From: Fulvia fulva
Taxonomy: Eukaryota > Ascomycota > Dothideomycetes > Mycosphaerellales > Mycosphaerellaceae
Assembly: GCF_020509005.1 (NCBI RefSeq)
Contig: NC_063022.1
Coordinates: forward strand, 2,976,001-3,040,000
Length of the DNA stretch: 64,000 nt
Reading direction: 5' to 3'
Shown: piece after piece, positions 46,206-56,235 of the stretch
Layout of the letters: each line of letters starts with the position of its first letter
How positions within the stretch are numbered: position 1 is the first letter of the stretch
Program-made: the position numbers and the translations under genes
Notes under the pieces: model-generated
Databases searched by the model: none
Seen by the model: the letters and a program-made list of their open reading frames with translations, nothing else
What the model was told of the DNA's origin: nothing

Positions 46206-46926
46206 ATCTATCTATCTATATACTTAGCTAAATAAAAAGGTATTACTACCCTAAGGTAATAACCTTTAAAAGTATAGAAAGTAAGGTACTCTAAGGGTAT
46301 CTTTTTAACTTTCTAATACCGTTACTCCGGTATTACCTATTAGAGCCCTATTATATCTTATATAGTATAAGCTCTATCGTAGATAGTCTAGTATATTACG
46401 CTACTAGCTAGTATCTTATACTCTCTATACGTAGAGCGAGCTCTCTTACTATTCGCCGGAGCGAGGTTACTTAGTATAGAGTAGTTATCGGATAATTTAA
46501 TAAAGTTAAGCGGACGATAACAATATATTTAGAAGTATACGATAGGACTAAGACTACCTCTAGATTAAACTTAGGACCTCTAATATTTACTAGTAAGTAA
46601 GATAATTATACGCCTAAGTAAAAGTCCGTATAATAGGACTAATAACTAAGCTATCTTACCGGTAATAGTTATATAATCTGTACCTTATTATATAGGTAAT
46701 AATAGTAGTAGTAAAAGTAAGATATAAAGGAATAAAGAAGGGGTATAAAGCTTACCTTACTTACCTTAGCTTACTTTACTTAAAATAGCTAACTTACCCT
46801 TACTATAGTAGTAGTAATACCGAGGGCCTTACGTTACTACTATAGGTAGAGGGGGTAGTTATAATAGGGTATACACGATTATATAGGAATTAGCTTATTT
46901 ACTCTAGTATACGAGTTAAGGGGGTA
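46206..46926. other. RIP-mutated repeat DNA, unassigned
   Basis: AT-rich sequence between the LINE tail and the next family A LTR. No coding motif recognised. Confidence 0.4.
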
Positions 46927-47400
46927 TATCGCGATCTAAGCGTATATATAGGTAATAGCCTATTATTAAAACTTAAGGCTAGGTACGCTAAGAATTAGGT
47001 AACTAATTAGTTACCTATAGCCTCTTTAAGATAGATAGATAGATAAATTTGTTATTCCCCTATTCTAGGACCCTATTCGGCCTATATAGGTATATATCTA
47101 TTAACTATTATATATAAAGGGAAGCTCAAATAGGTGAAGACCCTTCCCGCCCCCGACTCCTCCTTATCTAGATTAGCTTTCCCTCTAAACGTACGTAGTC
47201 TATATTACTACCCCGTTAGCCTCCGCTCCCGGCTAGTCTCGTCGCGCTACGCCGTATCCTCTTTTTCTATACTACTCCTAACCTCTTTAAGAGTAATACC
47301 TATCTAATCGAGATAGATATATATAATATATAACATACTTTTAAAATACCCTATATAAGTATGTATAATAACTTCCTATATAAATAACGTAATAATAACC
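46927..47400 (+). repeat. LTR of copia-like family A, split by a LINE fragment
   Basis: Third copy of the TATCGCGATC LTR. Interrupted at the cctctttaag segment by a 251-bp LINE fragment (47031-47281). The right end (near 47,400) is not sharp. The 47,401-47,600 stretch after it is RIP-mutated and may be internal retroelement sequence. Confidence 0.75.
47031..47281 (-). mobile_element. Very short 5'-truncated LINE (family B) insertion
   Basis: 251 bp matching the 3' end of family B (compare 31800-32031 and 56236-56480) in minus orientation, with a gatagata tail. Flanked by a perfect 10-bp duplication, cctctttaag (47021-47030 and 47282-47291). Confidence 0.88.
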
Positions 47401-47600
47401 GCTAATACTATATCTTTTAGTATAGAGTCTTACGAGTTCTTATATATAGTTACTCGTACGACGGCGACGAAGGGCATCGTACGCTAGTAAGCGTTATTAG
47501 CCTCTAATAGGATCTAACAGGTACTATATATTACTATCGTTATAATAGAGTACCTATACCGTCGTCACTACCCCCCGGATAATATCTACGAGCCTTAGGT

Positions 47601-47996
47601 AACGACTATTAACGGAAATCTACCTCCTTGAAAGGGTGTTCGGAGGGTCTTGGCAATAAAGTTATCGCACGAATTTGACGAGCGAAGGACGTTAGTCGCG
47701 ATAGTCGCAATCTCGCATCGACACGCCCTGACAATACATCGCTAGACATGGGTGCTCTGCATCGTCTGCGTCTGCATCGTCGGGCTTCGAACGACACTGC
47801 TAACTCAAGCTTTATGGCCCTTGTAAGCGCGCACGTCCACACTTCTTTACATGCTAAGGGTACAGCAGATCAGGCAGCATACGGCAAATCTAACGGCTTG
47901 ACCGGTAGGCCGCGGGATGCGCGCAGCCGTGTTGATGCGACTCCAACGAGGGAAGGACAAGATGTCTCGCTTTGGCATCGATGACTCTGGCACTGC
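47601..47996. promoter_or_regulatory. NRPS upstream region
   Basis: Ordinary-composition DNA between the last RIP-mutated sequence (about 47,620) and the NRPS ATG at 47997. Fewer than 400 bp of intact upstream DNA remain, so any distal promoter elements would lie in transposon sequence. Confidence 0.45.
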
Positions 47997-50900
47997 ATGC
48001 CCACGACATCTGTTGACCGTGAACAATCATACCATAGAATCAGCACTTCCAGTGTCATGGCGTCGTGGGATGGGGTCGCCAAGACTTTGAAAGAACGGCT
48101 CGATTGGCACGTCGACCGGTGCAACCATATGATCACGACTCCATTGCCTGTGAGGCTGGATTCTGGTGCGCTTCGTGCTGCGCTCCAGGCGCTGCAAGAG
48201 CGACATCCCATTCTCTGTGCAAAGTCCGGCTTGGCCGGACGCCATACCCACGCAAATTATCAGGAGCTTCATACGATCAACACTGACCGGCCGGATCATG
48301 GACTGGACTTTGTAAAGAGAGCACACCAAGAGCTGTGTAAGCCATTCGACGACACAGAGCCTCGATGGCGCGCGGCACTATTTCGTGATGACAAGGATCA
48401 ATGGTTGCTCTCCATTGTCATGCACCACGAGGACTTCGACCGTTACTCCCTTCGCGTCCTCTGGCATGACTTCACCAAGATATGCAGAGCCATATATCAC
48501 GCCTTGAACCCGTTCTCGTACTTAGAGCCTCTGGCGCTCGGATATGAGGGCGATGGCATTGCAGGGTGCCGAGCACAAGGGATCCGCGCCTCCGACACAG
48601 ATCAACAAGTGCGCTACTTGGCAAAGGAATTGGATGGTAGCCGTGCTGCTGGACTGTTGATTGATAAGCCGAGGCCCGCCTCACCGCGTGGTCAAATGGC
48701 GGCTTATGAATTCCGCATCGAAGGCAGAACTTATCACGTTCTTAAGGACTATTGCCGTACTCATCAAGTAACCCATTCCGCATTACTTCGTGCAGCATTT
48801 AGGGCAGCACACTATCGAATCACAGGAATGGAAGATTCAGTGATAGGCACTTGCATATCTGGCAGAGATCAACAAAGACTGCAGCACCAAATCGGATACT
48901 TCGCGAATACCCTTTGTCTGCGCTTACCTGTCTTGGAAGAAGACACTTTTGGAAGCCTGGTCCATTACGCTCAAGGTGCATTCAAGACCGCACTTGAAGC
49001 TGAAGATGTATCATCTCGAAAGCTCAGGACTGCATCACTGTCCGAAGAGCGGAATGGAACACATAGCGACTCACCTAGCCTGTTCTTCAACGTCCATGAT
49101 CAAGTCGTCATAGAAGCCAAGATGTTTGGTGAAGTTGATGGCGAGGCTATATTCATGCCCGGCCTTTGCGCAAAGCTTGCCACCGACTGCGATCTGGAAG
49201 TCAACATCGATGCGGACGTGGACCATTTCGAAGGGGTCGCTCTCTACGACGTTGATTTATTTACCAAAGACACCATTCGTGGCTTGATCGGAGTATTCCT
49301 TGCCATCTTGCGCCATGCCCTTGAGAGCGCAAACATCCCAGTGGGCTGCATTCCGTTGCAGGACGACACATGCGATGTTAACAGCGAGAGACGTCTTGAA
49401 CAACAGAATTGCGACTCTACTCGCGAGTCCAGCATTGTGGATATTTTCACTGAGACGGCAGCATCCTGTCCTGATCATGTAGCGATCAAAGACATCACTA
49501 TGCAGCTGACGTACAATCAGCTCCACGAACGATCTGACCACCTAGCTCGGTGGTTGCGTTGGCGAGGACTCGCAGCAGAGACCCTAATCGCCGTACTGGC
49601 GCCTCGGTCATGCCTGGCGACTATTGCTTTCCTGGGCATCCTCAAGGCCAATCTGGCGTATGTTCCGCTTGACGTAAACGCCCCAGCAGGCCGCTTTGAG
49701 ACGGTCTTGTCTTCGTTACCTGGGCAGAAGAGGCTTGTCCTGCTCGGCGCTGATGTGCAGATTCCGGAGATGTCGCTGACTAAAGGTTCAGCCGACTTCG
49801 CCTGGATATCCGCTGCACTCGTGCAACCAGCAGAAGAGGTCAGCCCATGTGACATCGAGTATCCGAGTGCTTCGAGTCTCGCCTATTGTATGTTCACATC
49901 TGGATCTACGGTAAGCAGTCCCTCGTACAGAAGCTGTTCTGCAGTACCTATCTTTATACATGGTCATTGCTTCTGTTCCCTTGGTCGAAAGATTTGGGCT
50001 AACAAACGCATACAGGGCAAACCGAAAGGAGTCAAGATCGAACACCGTGGAGTGGTGAGTATGGCTAAACACAACAACTTCACCATTGCAAAGACTGCCC
50101 ACTTGTCGAATCTAGCATTCGATGCCTCCATCTGGGAGATCTTCGTCCCGCTCCTAAACGGGGGAACAGTTGTTTGCATCGACTATCTGACATCACTTGT
50201 TCCCGATAGTCTCTGCGAGGTCATCAAAAATGAACGCATACAAGCAGTTATGATCACACCTGGACTACTGCGGCAGTGCCAAGAAGTGCATCCGACAATG
50301 TTCCGTTCACTACACAGCCTATACGTCGTCGGAGATCGTTTCGACCCCATAGACGCTGTCAAGATAAGTCACGATTTGGATGGTACTGTATTCAATGCAT
50401 ACGGCCCGACCGAGTGTACAGTCATCAGCACTATATACGAAGTACAGAAGCAAGACAGCTTTCCAAACGGTGTGCCCATCGGGAAGGCAGTATCCAATGC
50501 CCGCGTTCATATCATGGATCCAAAGCAGCGCCGAGTCCCGGCAGGAGTGCTGGGTGAAATTGTGATCACTGGCCGCGGCCTCGCACGTGGATATCTCGAT
50601 CGAGCCCTGGAGGCCGGTCGTTTCATCGATATTGTCATAGACGGCGAGCAAGAGAGAGGATATCGTACGGGCGATCGCGCACGCTACCGTCTCGATGGTC
50701 AGCTGGAGATGTTTGGACGCATGGATCGCCAGACGAAAGTACGAGGTCACCGAGTCGAGCTCGCAGAGATCGAAAGTGCTATACTCTGCAACAAGCAGGT
50801 CAGCGATGTAGCTGTCGTGCGCTGCGAGCAGAGCACACCAGATTCTGCTGCTATGGTGGCCTTCCTTGTTGCTCACGAAGACAAGTCAACGGGAGGGACA

Positions 50901-53900
50901 GAGCATGGAGAGCACATCTCGGCTTGGACCGAGCACTACGATTCAACAACATACTCCAATCTCCAAGACGTTGAATTGGACTCACTTGGACACGACTTCG
51001 TCGGGTGGGTCTCCATGCTTGACGAACAGCCCATACCCAAGACCGAGATGCAGGAATGGCTGAGCGACACAATCGCCACGATCACGGACATGCAAGAGCC
51101 TGGGCATGTTCTTGAAGTGGGCACTGGCACAGGTATGATCCTCTTCAACCTTCGCAAAGGGTTGCGGAGCTACGTGGGAATCGAACCATCAAAACGAGCA
51201 GCTGAATTCGTCGAAAAGGCTATCAGCTCAATGCCCGACTTGGCAGACAGGGTCAAGATCCATGTTGGTGAAGCGTCAGATCTTGATGGTCTCACCGACA
51301 TCCACCCCGAGCTCGTGCTTTTGAACTCTGTCGTGCAGTATTTTCCCTCTCAAGACTACTTTACACAAACATGCACGACGCTCATCCATCTACCGGGAGT
51401 CCAACGGATTGTCTTTGGCGACATCCGCACATTCGCTCTTTACCGGGACTTTCTCGCGAGCATCGCCGTCTACAAGCTAGGGAACGAAGCACGCAAAAGC
51501 GATGTCCGACAATACATAGCCGACAAGGTCGACCGCGAAGAAGAGTTACTAGTAGATCCTGCCTTCTTCTACGTATTGCAAGATCGATTTCCAAGCGTGA
51601 TCGAGCACGTAGAGATCCTACCCAAGATTATGCCTGCTACAAACGAGCTGAGTGCGTTCCGGTACACAGCTGTGCTGCATACACGATGCCCAGAGGAGAA
51701 GGCTAGACAGATCCATGAGATCAGTGAGTCCGCATGGATCGACTTCCGTGCTCTAGGGATGACCAAGGACACGCTCAGTCATTTTCTTGGAACATCCTCG
51801 CATGCGCCAATAATCGCGGTGCGGAACATACCACACAGCAAGACAGTACGTGAGCGTTACCTGGTGGAGGCTCTCGATAGCCAAGACCCAGAGACAAACG
51901 GTGAGGCCTCGTGGATCTCCACCGCCGCCGATGCAGCTCGTCAGTGTGCGAGCATGGATGCTCTCGACCTCATTGAAATTGGTCGCAGAGCATGCTACCA
52001 TGCCGAAGTCAGCTGTGCGAGGCAATTCTCTCAACGCGGAGGACTGGATGTGGTTTTCCACCGGCAACAGTCTAGCTGTGAAGGAGCCCGGGTCTTGTTC
52101 AAGTTCCCTTCCGATCATGAAATCTCAAGACGGATGACCAGCAGCCCATTAGTGCTATCACAGAAGTCCAAAATCGTGTCAGATGTTCTGACCGACTTGC
52201 GCAATCGTCTGCCATCTTACATGGTACCCGACCGCTTACACCTTCGAGATCGCCTCCCTCTCAATGCCAACGGCAAAGTCGATCGGAAAGAGCTCACGAA
52301 TCAGGCGCTCTCGTTGCAACAGGAACAAAGAACAAAACATGGTCCGAAGACCCCATGCAACAAGCTACAAGCTCTGCTCCGCGAAGAGTTCGAAGCAGTG
52401 CTAGGTGTGCAAATCGATATAGATGAAAGCTTCTTCGATGTCGGTGGTCATTCACTGAGCGCCATAAGACTGGCAGCCAAACTGACAAGTCGCTGCAATG
52501 CCAAGGTCACAGCCAAGAATATCTTTGCGTCGCCCACCGTCAGAGGATTAGCTCAGGTCTTAACAGACAGACTACCTGATTATGAAGGAAGACACATCTC
52601 CGACGATCGACATGGGTCGTACCAACCATTCGGCTTGATATCTACAGATGTCCCCGATGATTTCGTAGACCGAGAGTTACTCCCCAAAGTACAGCATCTT
52701 GAGACCAAGGTAATCGATGCTTATCGTCCCACGTATGCGCAGAGACTTTTCCTGCAAGCGGGCAAATCGGGCAAGTCCTTGGGTGCGGATACTTACTACC
52801 TTGATCTCCCAGCCGATGTAGATCGTCGTCTTCTGGAAAAGAGCTGTCGAGCTATAGTTGAGCGATTCGACATCTTCCGGACGGTATTCGTGCGAGTCTC
52901 AAATGGGATTTACGCAGTCGTTCTGGAGAATGGAATGGTGTCTATCTCGCTACAGAACACCGATGGCGATCTTGACGACGCTCTGGCGTCCACATGGACC
53001 ACCGACTCACAAAGTCTCACCAACGCGGAGCCTTTGTTACACATCGCAATTATAGCAAAACCAGATGTCACCGTACGGCTAGCCTTCCGCATGTCTCATG
53101 CTATATACGATGGGTTGAGTCTCGAGCATCTGACCAATACCCTCCACTGCCTCTACACGGGACTCTCTCTCCCGCCAGCTTCAAGTTTCACTACATACCT
53201 ACAGCACGCTTACAGCACGCGTGGCTTGGGTCGCGAATTCTGGCGAACCTACCTGCAAAGCTCAACCATCACGTCCTTGCGCAACGATGAAGAATCCGAT
53301 GATTCAGAAGCCAGTTACTGGGCGCAGCATACGATCCGCGTTCCACGTTCAATGTTGATCAACGGCATTACCCAAGCCACAATATTCACCACCGCATATG
53401 CCCAAGCTCTCGCCAAAGAGACTGGCTCGAACGAAGTCCTCTTCGGCCGTCTGGTGTCCGGCCGTCACGACCTTCCTGGAGATAGTACTGCCATTGTAGG
53501 GCCCTGCAACGCCATTGTACCAATCCGTATCCGCCTTCAGCCAGAGACCGACGTTTCTACACTCTTGAACCAAGTTCAAACCCACTGCCTCGATAGCCTA
53601 TCCTTTGAGACCATTGGCCTCGATGACATTGTAGCGAACTGCACAGATTGGCCGCATGATACGCAGCATCTTTGGAGCTATGTCCTATATCAAGACTTCT
53701 CCACGCAGTCCATGTTCGCAGGGAAGGAGGTGGCGTGGAAGAATCTACCTTATAGAGGGCCGCCAATTCACGAGCTAGACGTGGGTGGTGTCGTGGATCA
53801 GGATTCTGGTGATTTCACAGTCTTTATGTATGCTCGTCGACGAAGTTGTAGTGAGGAAGTGGTGGATCGCATGCTTAGGAGTCTTTGCCAGTCATTCCTT

Positions 53901-53972
53901 AAGATGAGTGGGGGTGGAGGTGAAGATCATGACATCGTGGCACAGCCTGATTATCGGGAGAAGATGTTCTAG
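47997..53972 (+). CDS. Single-module NRPS: C-A-MT-T-C
   Basis: Nonribosomal peptide synthetase, 1956 aa after removal of one intron (exons 47997-49910 and 50016-53972, 5871 nt). Domains: N-terminal condensation, HHEDFDR near residue 143 (canonical HHxxxDG with the last Gly as Arg); adenylation about 480-1390 with A3 FTSGST|GKPKG at 633-643, A4 NLAFDAS near 671, A5 NAYGPTE near 766, A7 YRTGDR near 853; an N-methyltransferase inserted between A8 and A10, EVGTGTG near 1004; A10 NGKVDRKEL near 1389; thiolation FFDVGGHSL near 1447; terminal condensation with SHAIYDG near 1664. Alignment by eye to GrsA gives specificity residues D-A-W-I-Y-V-A-V-I, substrate unknown. It should activate and N-methylate one amino acid; the N-terminal C domain may accept an acyl chain from the PKS and the terminal C domain may release the product (inference). 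Confidence 0.93.
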   Translation: MPTTSVDREQSYHRISTSSVMASWDGVAKTLKERLDWHVDRCNHMITTPLPVRLDSGALRAALQALQERHPILCAKSGLAGRHTHANYQELHTINTDRPDHGLDFVKRAHQELCKPFDDTEPRWRAALFRDDKDQWLLSIVMHHEDFDRYSLRVLWHDFTKICRAIYHALNPFSYLEPLALGYEGDGIAGCRAQGIRASDTDQQVRYLAKELDGSRAAGLLIDKPRPASPRGQMAAYEFRIEGRTYHVLKDYCRTHQVTHSALLRAAFRAAHYRITGMEDSVIGTCISGRDQQRLQHQIGYFANTLCLRLPVLEEDTFGSLVHYAQGAFKTALEAEDVSSRKLRTASLSEERNGTHSDSPSLFFNVHDQVVIEAKMFGEVDGEAIFMPGLCAKLATDCDLEVNIDADVDHFEGVALYDVDLFTKDTIRGLIGVFLAILRHALESANIPVGCIPLQDDTCDVNSERRLEQQNCDSTRESSIVDIFTETAASCPDHVAIKDITMQLTYNQLHERSDHLARWLRWRGLAAETLIAVLAPRSCLATIAFLGILKANLAYVPLDVNAPAGRFETVLSSLPGQKRLVLLGADVQIPEMSLTKGSADFAWISAALVQPAEEVSPCDIEYPSASSLAYCMFTSGSTVSSPSYRSCSAVPIFIHGHCFCSLGRKIWANKRIQGKPKGVKIEHRGVVSMAKHNNFTIAKTAHLSNLAFDASIWEIFVPLLNGGTVVCIDYLTSLVPDSLCEVIKNERIQAVMITPGLLRQCQEVHPTMFRSLHSLYVVGDRFDPIDAVKISHDLDGTVFNAYGPTECTVISTIYEVQKQDSFPNGVPIGKAVSNARVHIMDPKQRRVPAGVLGEIVITGRGLARGYLDRALEAGRFIDIVIDGEQERGYRTGDRARYRLDGQLEMFGRMDRQTKVRGHRVELAEIESAILCNKQVSDVAVVRCEQSTPDSAAMVAFLVAHEDKSTGGTEHGEHISAWTEHYDSTTYSNLQDVELDSLGHDFVGWVSMLDEQPIPKTEMQEWLSDTIATITDMQEPGHVLEVGTGTGMILFNLRKGLRSYVGIEPSKRAAEFVEKAISSMPDLADRVKIHVGEASDLDGLTDIHPELVLLNSVVQYFPSQDYFTQTCTTLIHLPGVQRIVFGDIRTFALYRDFLASIAVYKLGNEARKSDVRQYIADKVDREEELLVDPAFFYVLQDRFPSVIEHVEILPKIMPATNELSAFRYTAVLHTRCPEEKARQIHEISESAWIDFRALGMTKDTLSHFLGTSSHAPIIAVRNIPHSKTVRERYLVEALDSQDPETNGEASWISTAADAARQCASMDALDLIEIGRRACYHAEVSCARQFSQRGGLDVVFHRQQSSCEGARVLFKFPSDHEISRRMTSSPLVLSQKSKIVSDVLTDLRNRLPSYMVPDRLHLRDRLPLNANGKVDRKELTNQALSLQQEQRTKHGPKTPCNKLQALLREEFEAVLGVQIDIDESFFDVGGHSLSAIRLAAKLTSRCNAKVTAKNIFASPTVRGLAQVLTDRLPDYEGRHISDDRHGSYQPFGLISTDVPDDFVDRELLPKVQHLETKVIDAYRPTYAQRLFLQAGKSGKSLGADTYYLDLPADVDRRLLEKSCRAIVERFDIFRTVFVRVSNGIYAVVLENGMVSISLQNTDGDLDDALASTWTTDSQSLTNAEPLLHIAIIAKPDVTVRLAFRMSHAIYDGLSLEHLTNTLHCLYTGLSLPPASSFTTYLQHAYSTRGLGREFWRTYLQSSTITSLRNDEESDDSEASYWAQHTIRVPRSMLINGITQATIFTTAYAQALAKETGSNEVLFGRLVSGRHDLPGDSTAIVGPCNAIVPIRIRLQPETDVSTLLNQVQTHCLDSLSFETIGLDDIVANCTDWPHDTQHLWSYVLYQDFSTQSMFAGKEVAWKNLPYRGPPIHELDVGGVVDQDSGDFTVFMYARRRSCSEEVVDRMLRSLCQSFLKMSGGGGEDHDIVAQPDYREKMF
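49911..50015 (+). other. In-frame 105-bp intron in the NRPS A3 motif
   Basis: GTAAGC...ATACAG. Divisible by three and free of stop codons, so the gene reads through as one frame of 1991 codons. Splicing restores FTSGSTGKPKGV; retention would place 35 residues inside the phosphate-binding loop. Confidence 0.9.
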
Positions 53973-54137
53973 TCGACGGAGTTACATGTACGGCTTCCTA
54001 GAGACTAGCTCTTATCGACTATACTGTAAAGAGATCTATTTACTTAAAGTAGGTATAGTAGACGCTGAAAAGTCCCGGAGTATAATCGTATCAAGAGTCC
54101 TACTTCTTATAAAAATAAGTCGTACCGATATCGTATA

Positions 54138-56003
54138 ACGTGCTTCACTACCGAGCGGGCCACACTACCGAGCGGGCCACTTTTGCCAAGAACTGTACCA
54201 CTTCCACTTTGATTGCGACGGTATCTTAACACGGCGACATCCTATAGAATCGTTACTAGGAGGACAATTCCTCTTTAGATTCTTCGCTATCTAGCAAGTC
54301 TACTTGACAGGTACGTACGTTATGCCCCGACTCGCTATATCGCTTATAGCGTCGTAGCCTTAGTACTAGCCGAACACTATCTAGCGACTCTCTACTCACT
54401 TCCTGCCTTCTAGCATCCTCTAGAGGTATCAATTGCGACGCCTTATCGAAGGTTAGAGACCCTCTAGACTGAATGTACTTGCGCTTTCGTGCTTTCCGCT
54501 ATATAAGGGCCTCTTTAGACTTACGTAGCTTACTGATCTCGCTTCGTATAAGAGCTATCTGATGCGCTATCTCTCTACTCCCTTTTACAAGCTGATGCAC
54601 CCCTTCCTATAACGAGTTTGGCGATGACCCTACCTAGGCACGCATTTTGTTCGTTACTAGTGTCGATTAAGAGTCGAATTCTTTTGTAGTTCGTGGTGTC
54701 TTCGACTCCTAAGAGGTAGAGTCCGGAGCTAGAGGGGTTAGCGTACGTAGCTTGACATCAAGCTTATCTATTACTACCTATAGATTGAATAGAACCAAAC
54801 CAGCGCCTCTAAAGCTCGATAGGATGTTCTCCTGTCTAAATACAGCGTTATAGGCTACCCGGAAGGCGCGTAGGAACTCTACTTTATCGATATAAGTAAT
54901 GCGCTAGCGTGCTAAGCCCGAGAGCTAAGCACCGTATGCCTTCTTTAAAGGCGAATAGCAACCTATATCTAATAGCTAGAGTAAGTACGAGGCGTACGAT
55001 AGCATAAATAGGGCCAAGATCTTGTATTCCTTATATAGATTCTAGAATGCTTTTGAGTCATAGCTCTCGTAGCTATCGATAATAAGCAGTCTCTATACCC
55101 TAGTCGTACGAGCTATAGTATACTTCTGAAAATGCTCTAGCTACTATATACCGAACTCATTATTAGTCTAGCCGTTCTCTATTAGCCCGATTGTCTAGTC
55201 TAGACCTAAGTTGCCGTCTTAGTACTAGGTACTAATATGCTATTTGCCTATAAGGATGACGTAGGGTAGGAGCGCTGTTCTATCTATATAGATAGTCTTA
55301 ATCACTATTGCCTATTCTCTATTGCCCTATTAAACGACCTTCCTCTTTCTACTACGCCTTTCTAAACCCGTAACGACGCTCTAAGACGTAATAATACCTA
55401 TTATAAACCCTGTCTCGTCAAAGTTATAGGTGTCCTAGTTAAGGATACTATACTTCTCCTTTATATTACGTATAAGCAAGAACTACTTCTTGATAACGTC
55501 TAGATCTTCTATTAGGGCTTGCTAACAATCGTATCTACGTGTTATACGAACCTTTAGCTCACGATGCCGCCTAATAAACCTGTCTATCTAATTAAGACTA
55601 GCGGGCTTAAGACCCTTCTCTTATAGTAATAAATCGGCTATTGCTCGTACACTAGCCTTTAATAGCAGGAAACCTCTAAGATCTAGCTCGAGTATATACT
55701 TAAGTATCACCTACTCTTCTAGCTCTATAAGCTTCTTCGGATTAGGCTCGTAGTCACCCCGAGGAGGTCGTCTATTCAATCGATACCCTAGCGTAGTTCG
55801 AGACGCGTCGTATACCTTTATAGTAAGTCGATTCGTGATTGTCGCGTCGCGTTTCGTGGCCTAGACAGCTAAGGTCAGTTTGGCCTTGTTTAAAGATAAT
55901 GTACGCTATAATAGTAGTTATATAGCTATATCTATAGAAGTGGTACAGTTCTTAGTAAAAGTGGCCCGCTCGGTAGTATAGGCCGCTCGGTAGTAAAGTA
56001 CGT
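54138..56003 (-). mobile_element. Pogo-type DNA transposon (family 2), full length
   Basis: 1866 bp, flanked by TA. Ends ACGTGCTTCACTACCGAG / CTCGGTAGTAAAGTACGT, with the 17-bp motif ACTACCGAGCGGGCCAC doubled in tandem at the left. The minus strand keeps a transposase with HTH and Tc5-like DNA-binding region (about 55560-55860), FDETGF near 55408-55428 and LLIIDSYES near 55069-55092; frames are broken by several TAG/TAA stops. Moderately RIP-mutated, less than pogo copies A and B. Confidence 0.88.
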
Positions 56004-56005
56004 TA

Positions 56006-56235
56006 TACTATATAATATAACGTCTAGACGCTCTACTACTATATACTTATCCGTACGCTCTAGAGCCTTATTACTATAATATTAAATAGCTTAACGTAAG
56101 TAATCGAAGTAATAGAAGATATAAATATCGTCGTTAACGACTTTAGTATAGGTATACGCCTTTAGTAAAGTTATCTTATTACTAAGAAATTGTTACGGGC
56201 GAGAGTACTATAATAGGGTCGGGCAAAGATATATA
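56006..56235. other. RIP-mutated spacer
   Basis: Short AT-rich repeat-derived interval between the pogo element and the LINE tail. No coding signal. Confidence 0.4.
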
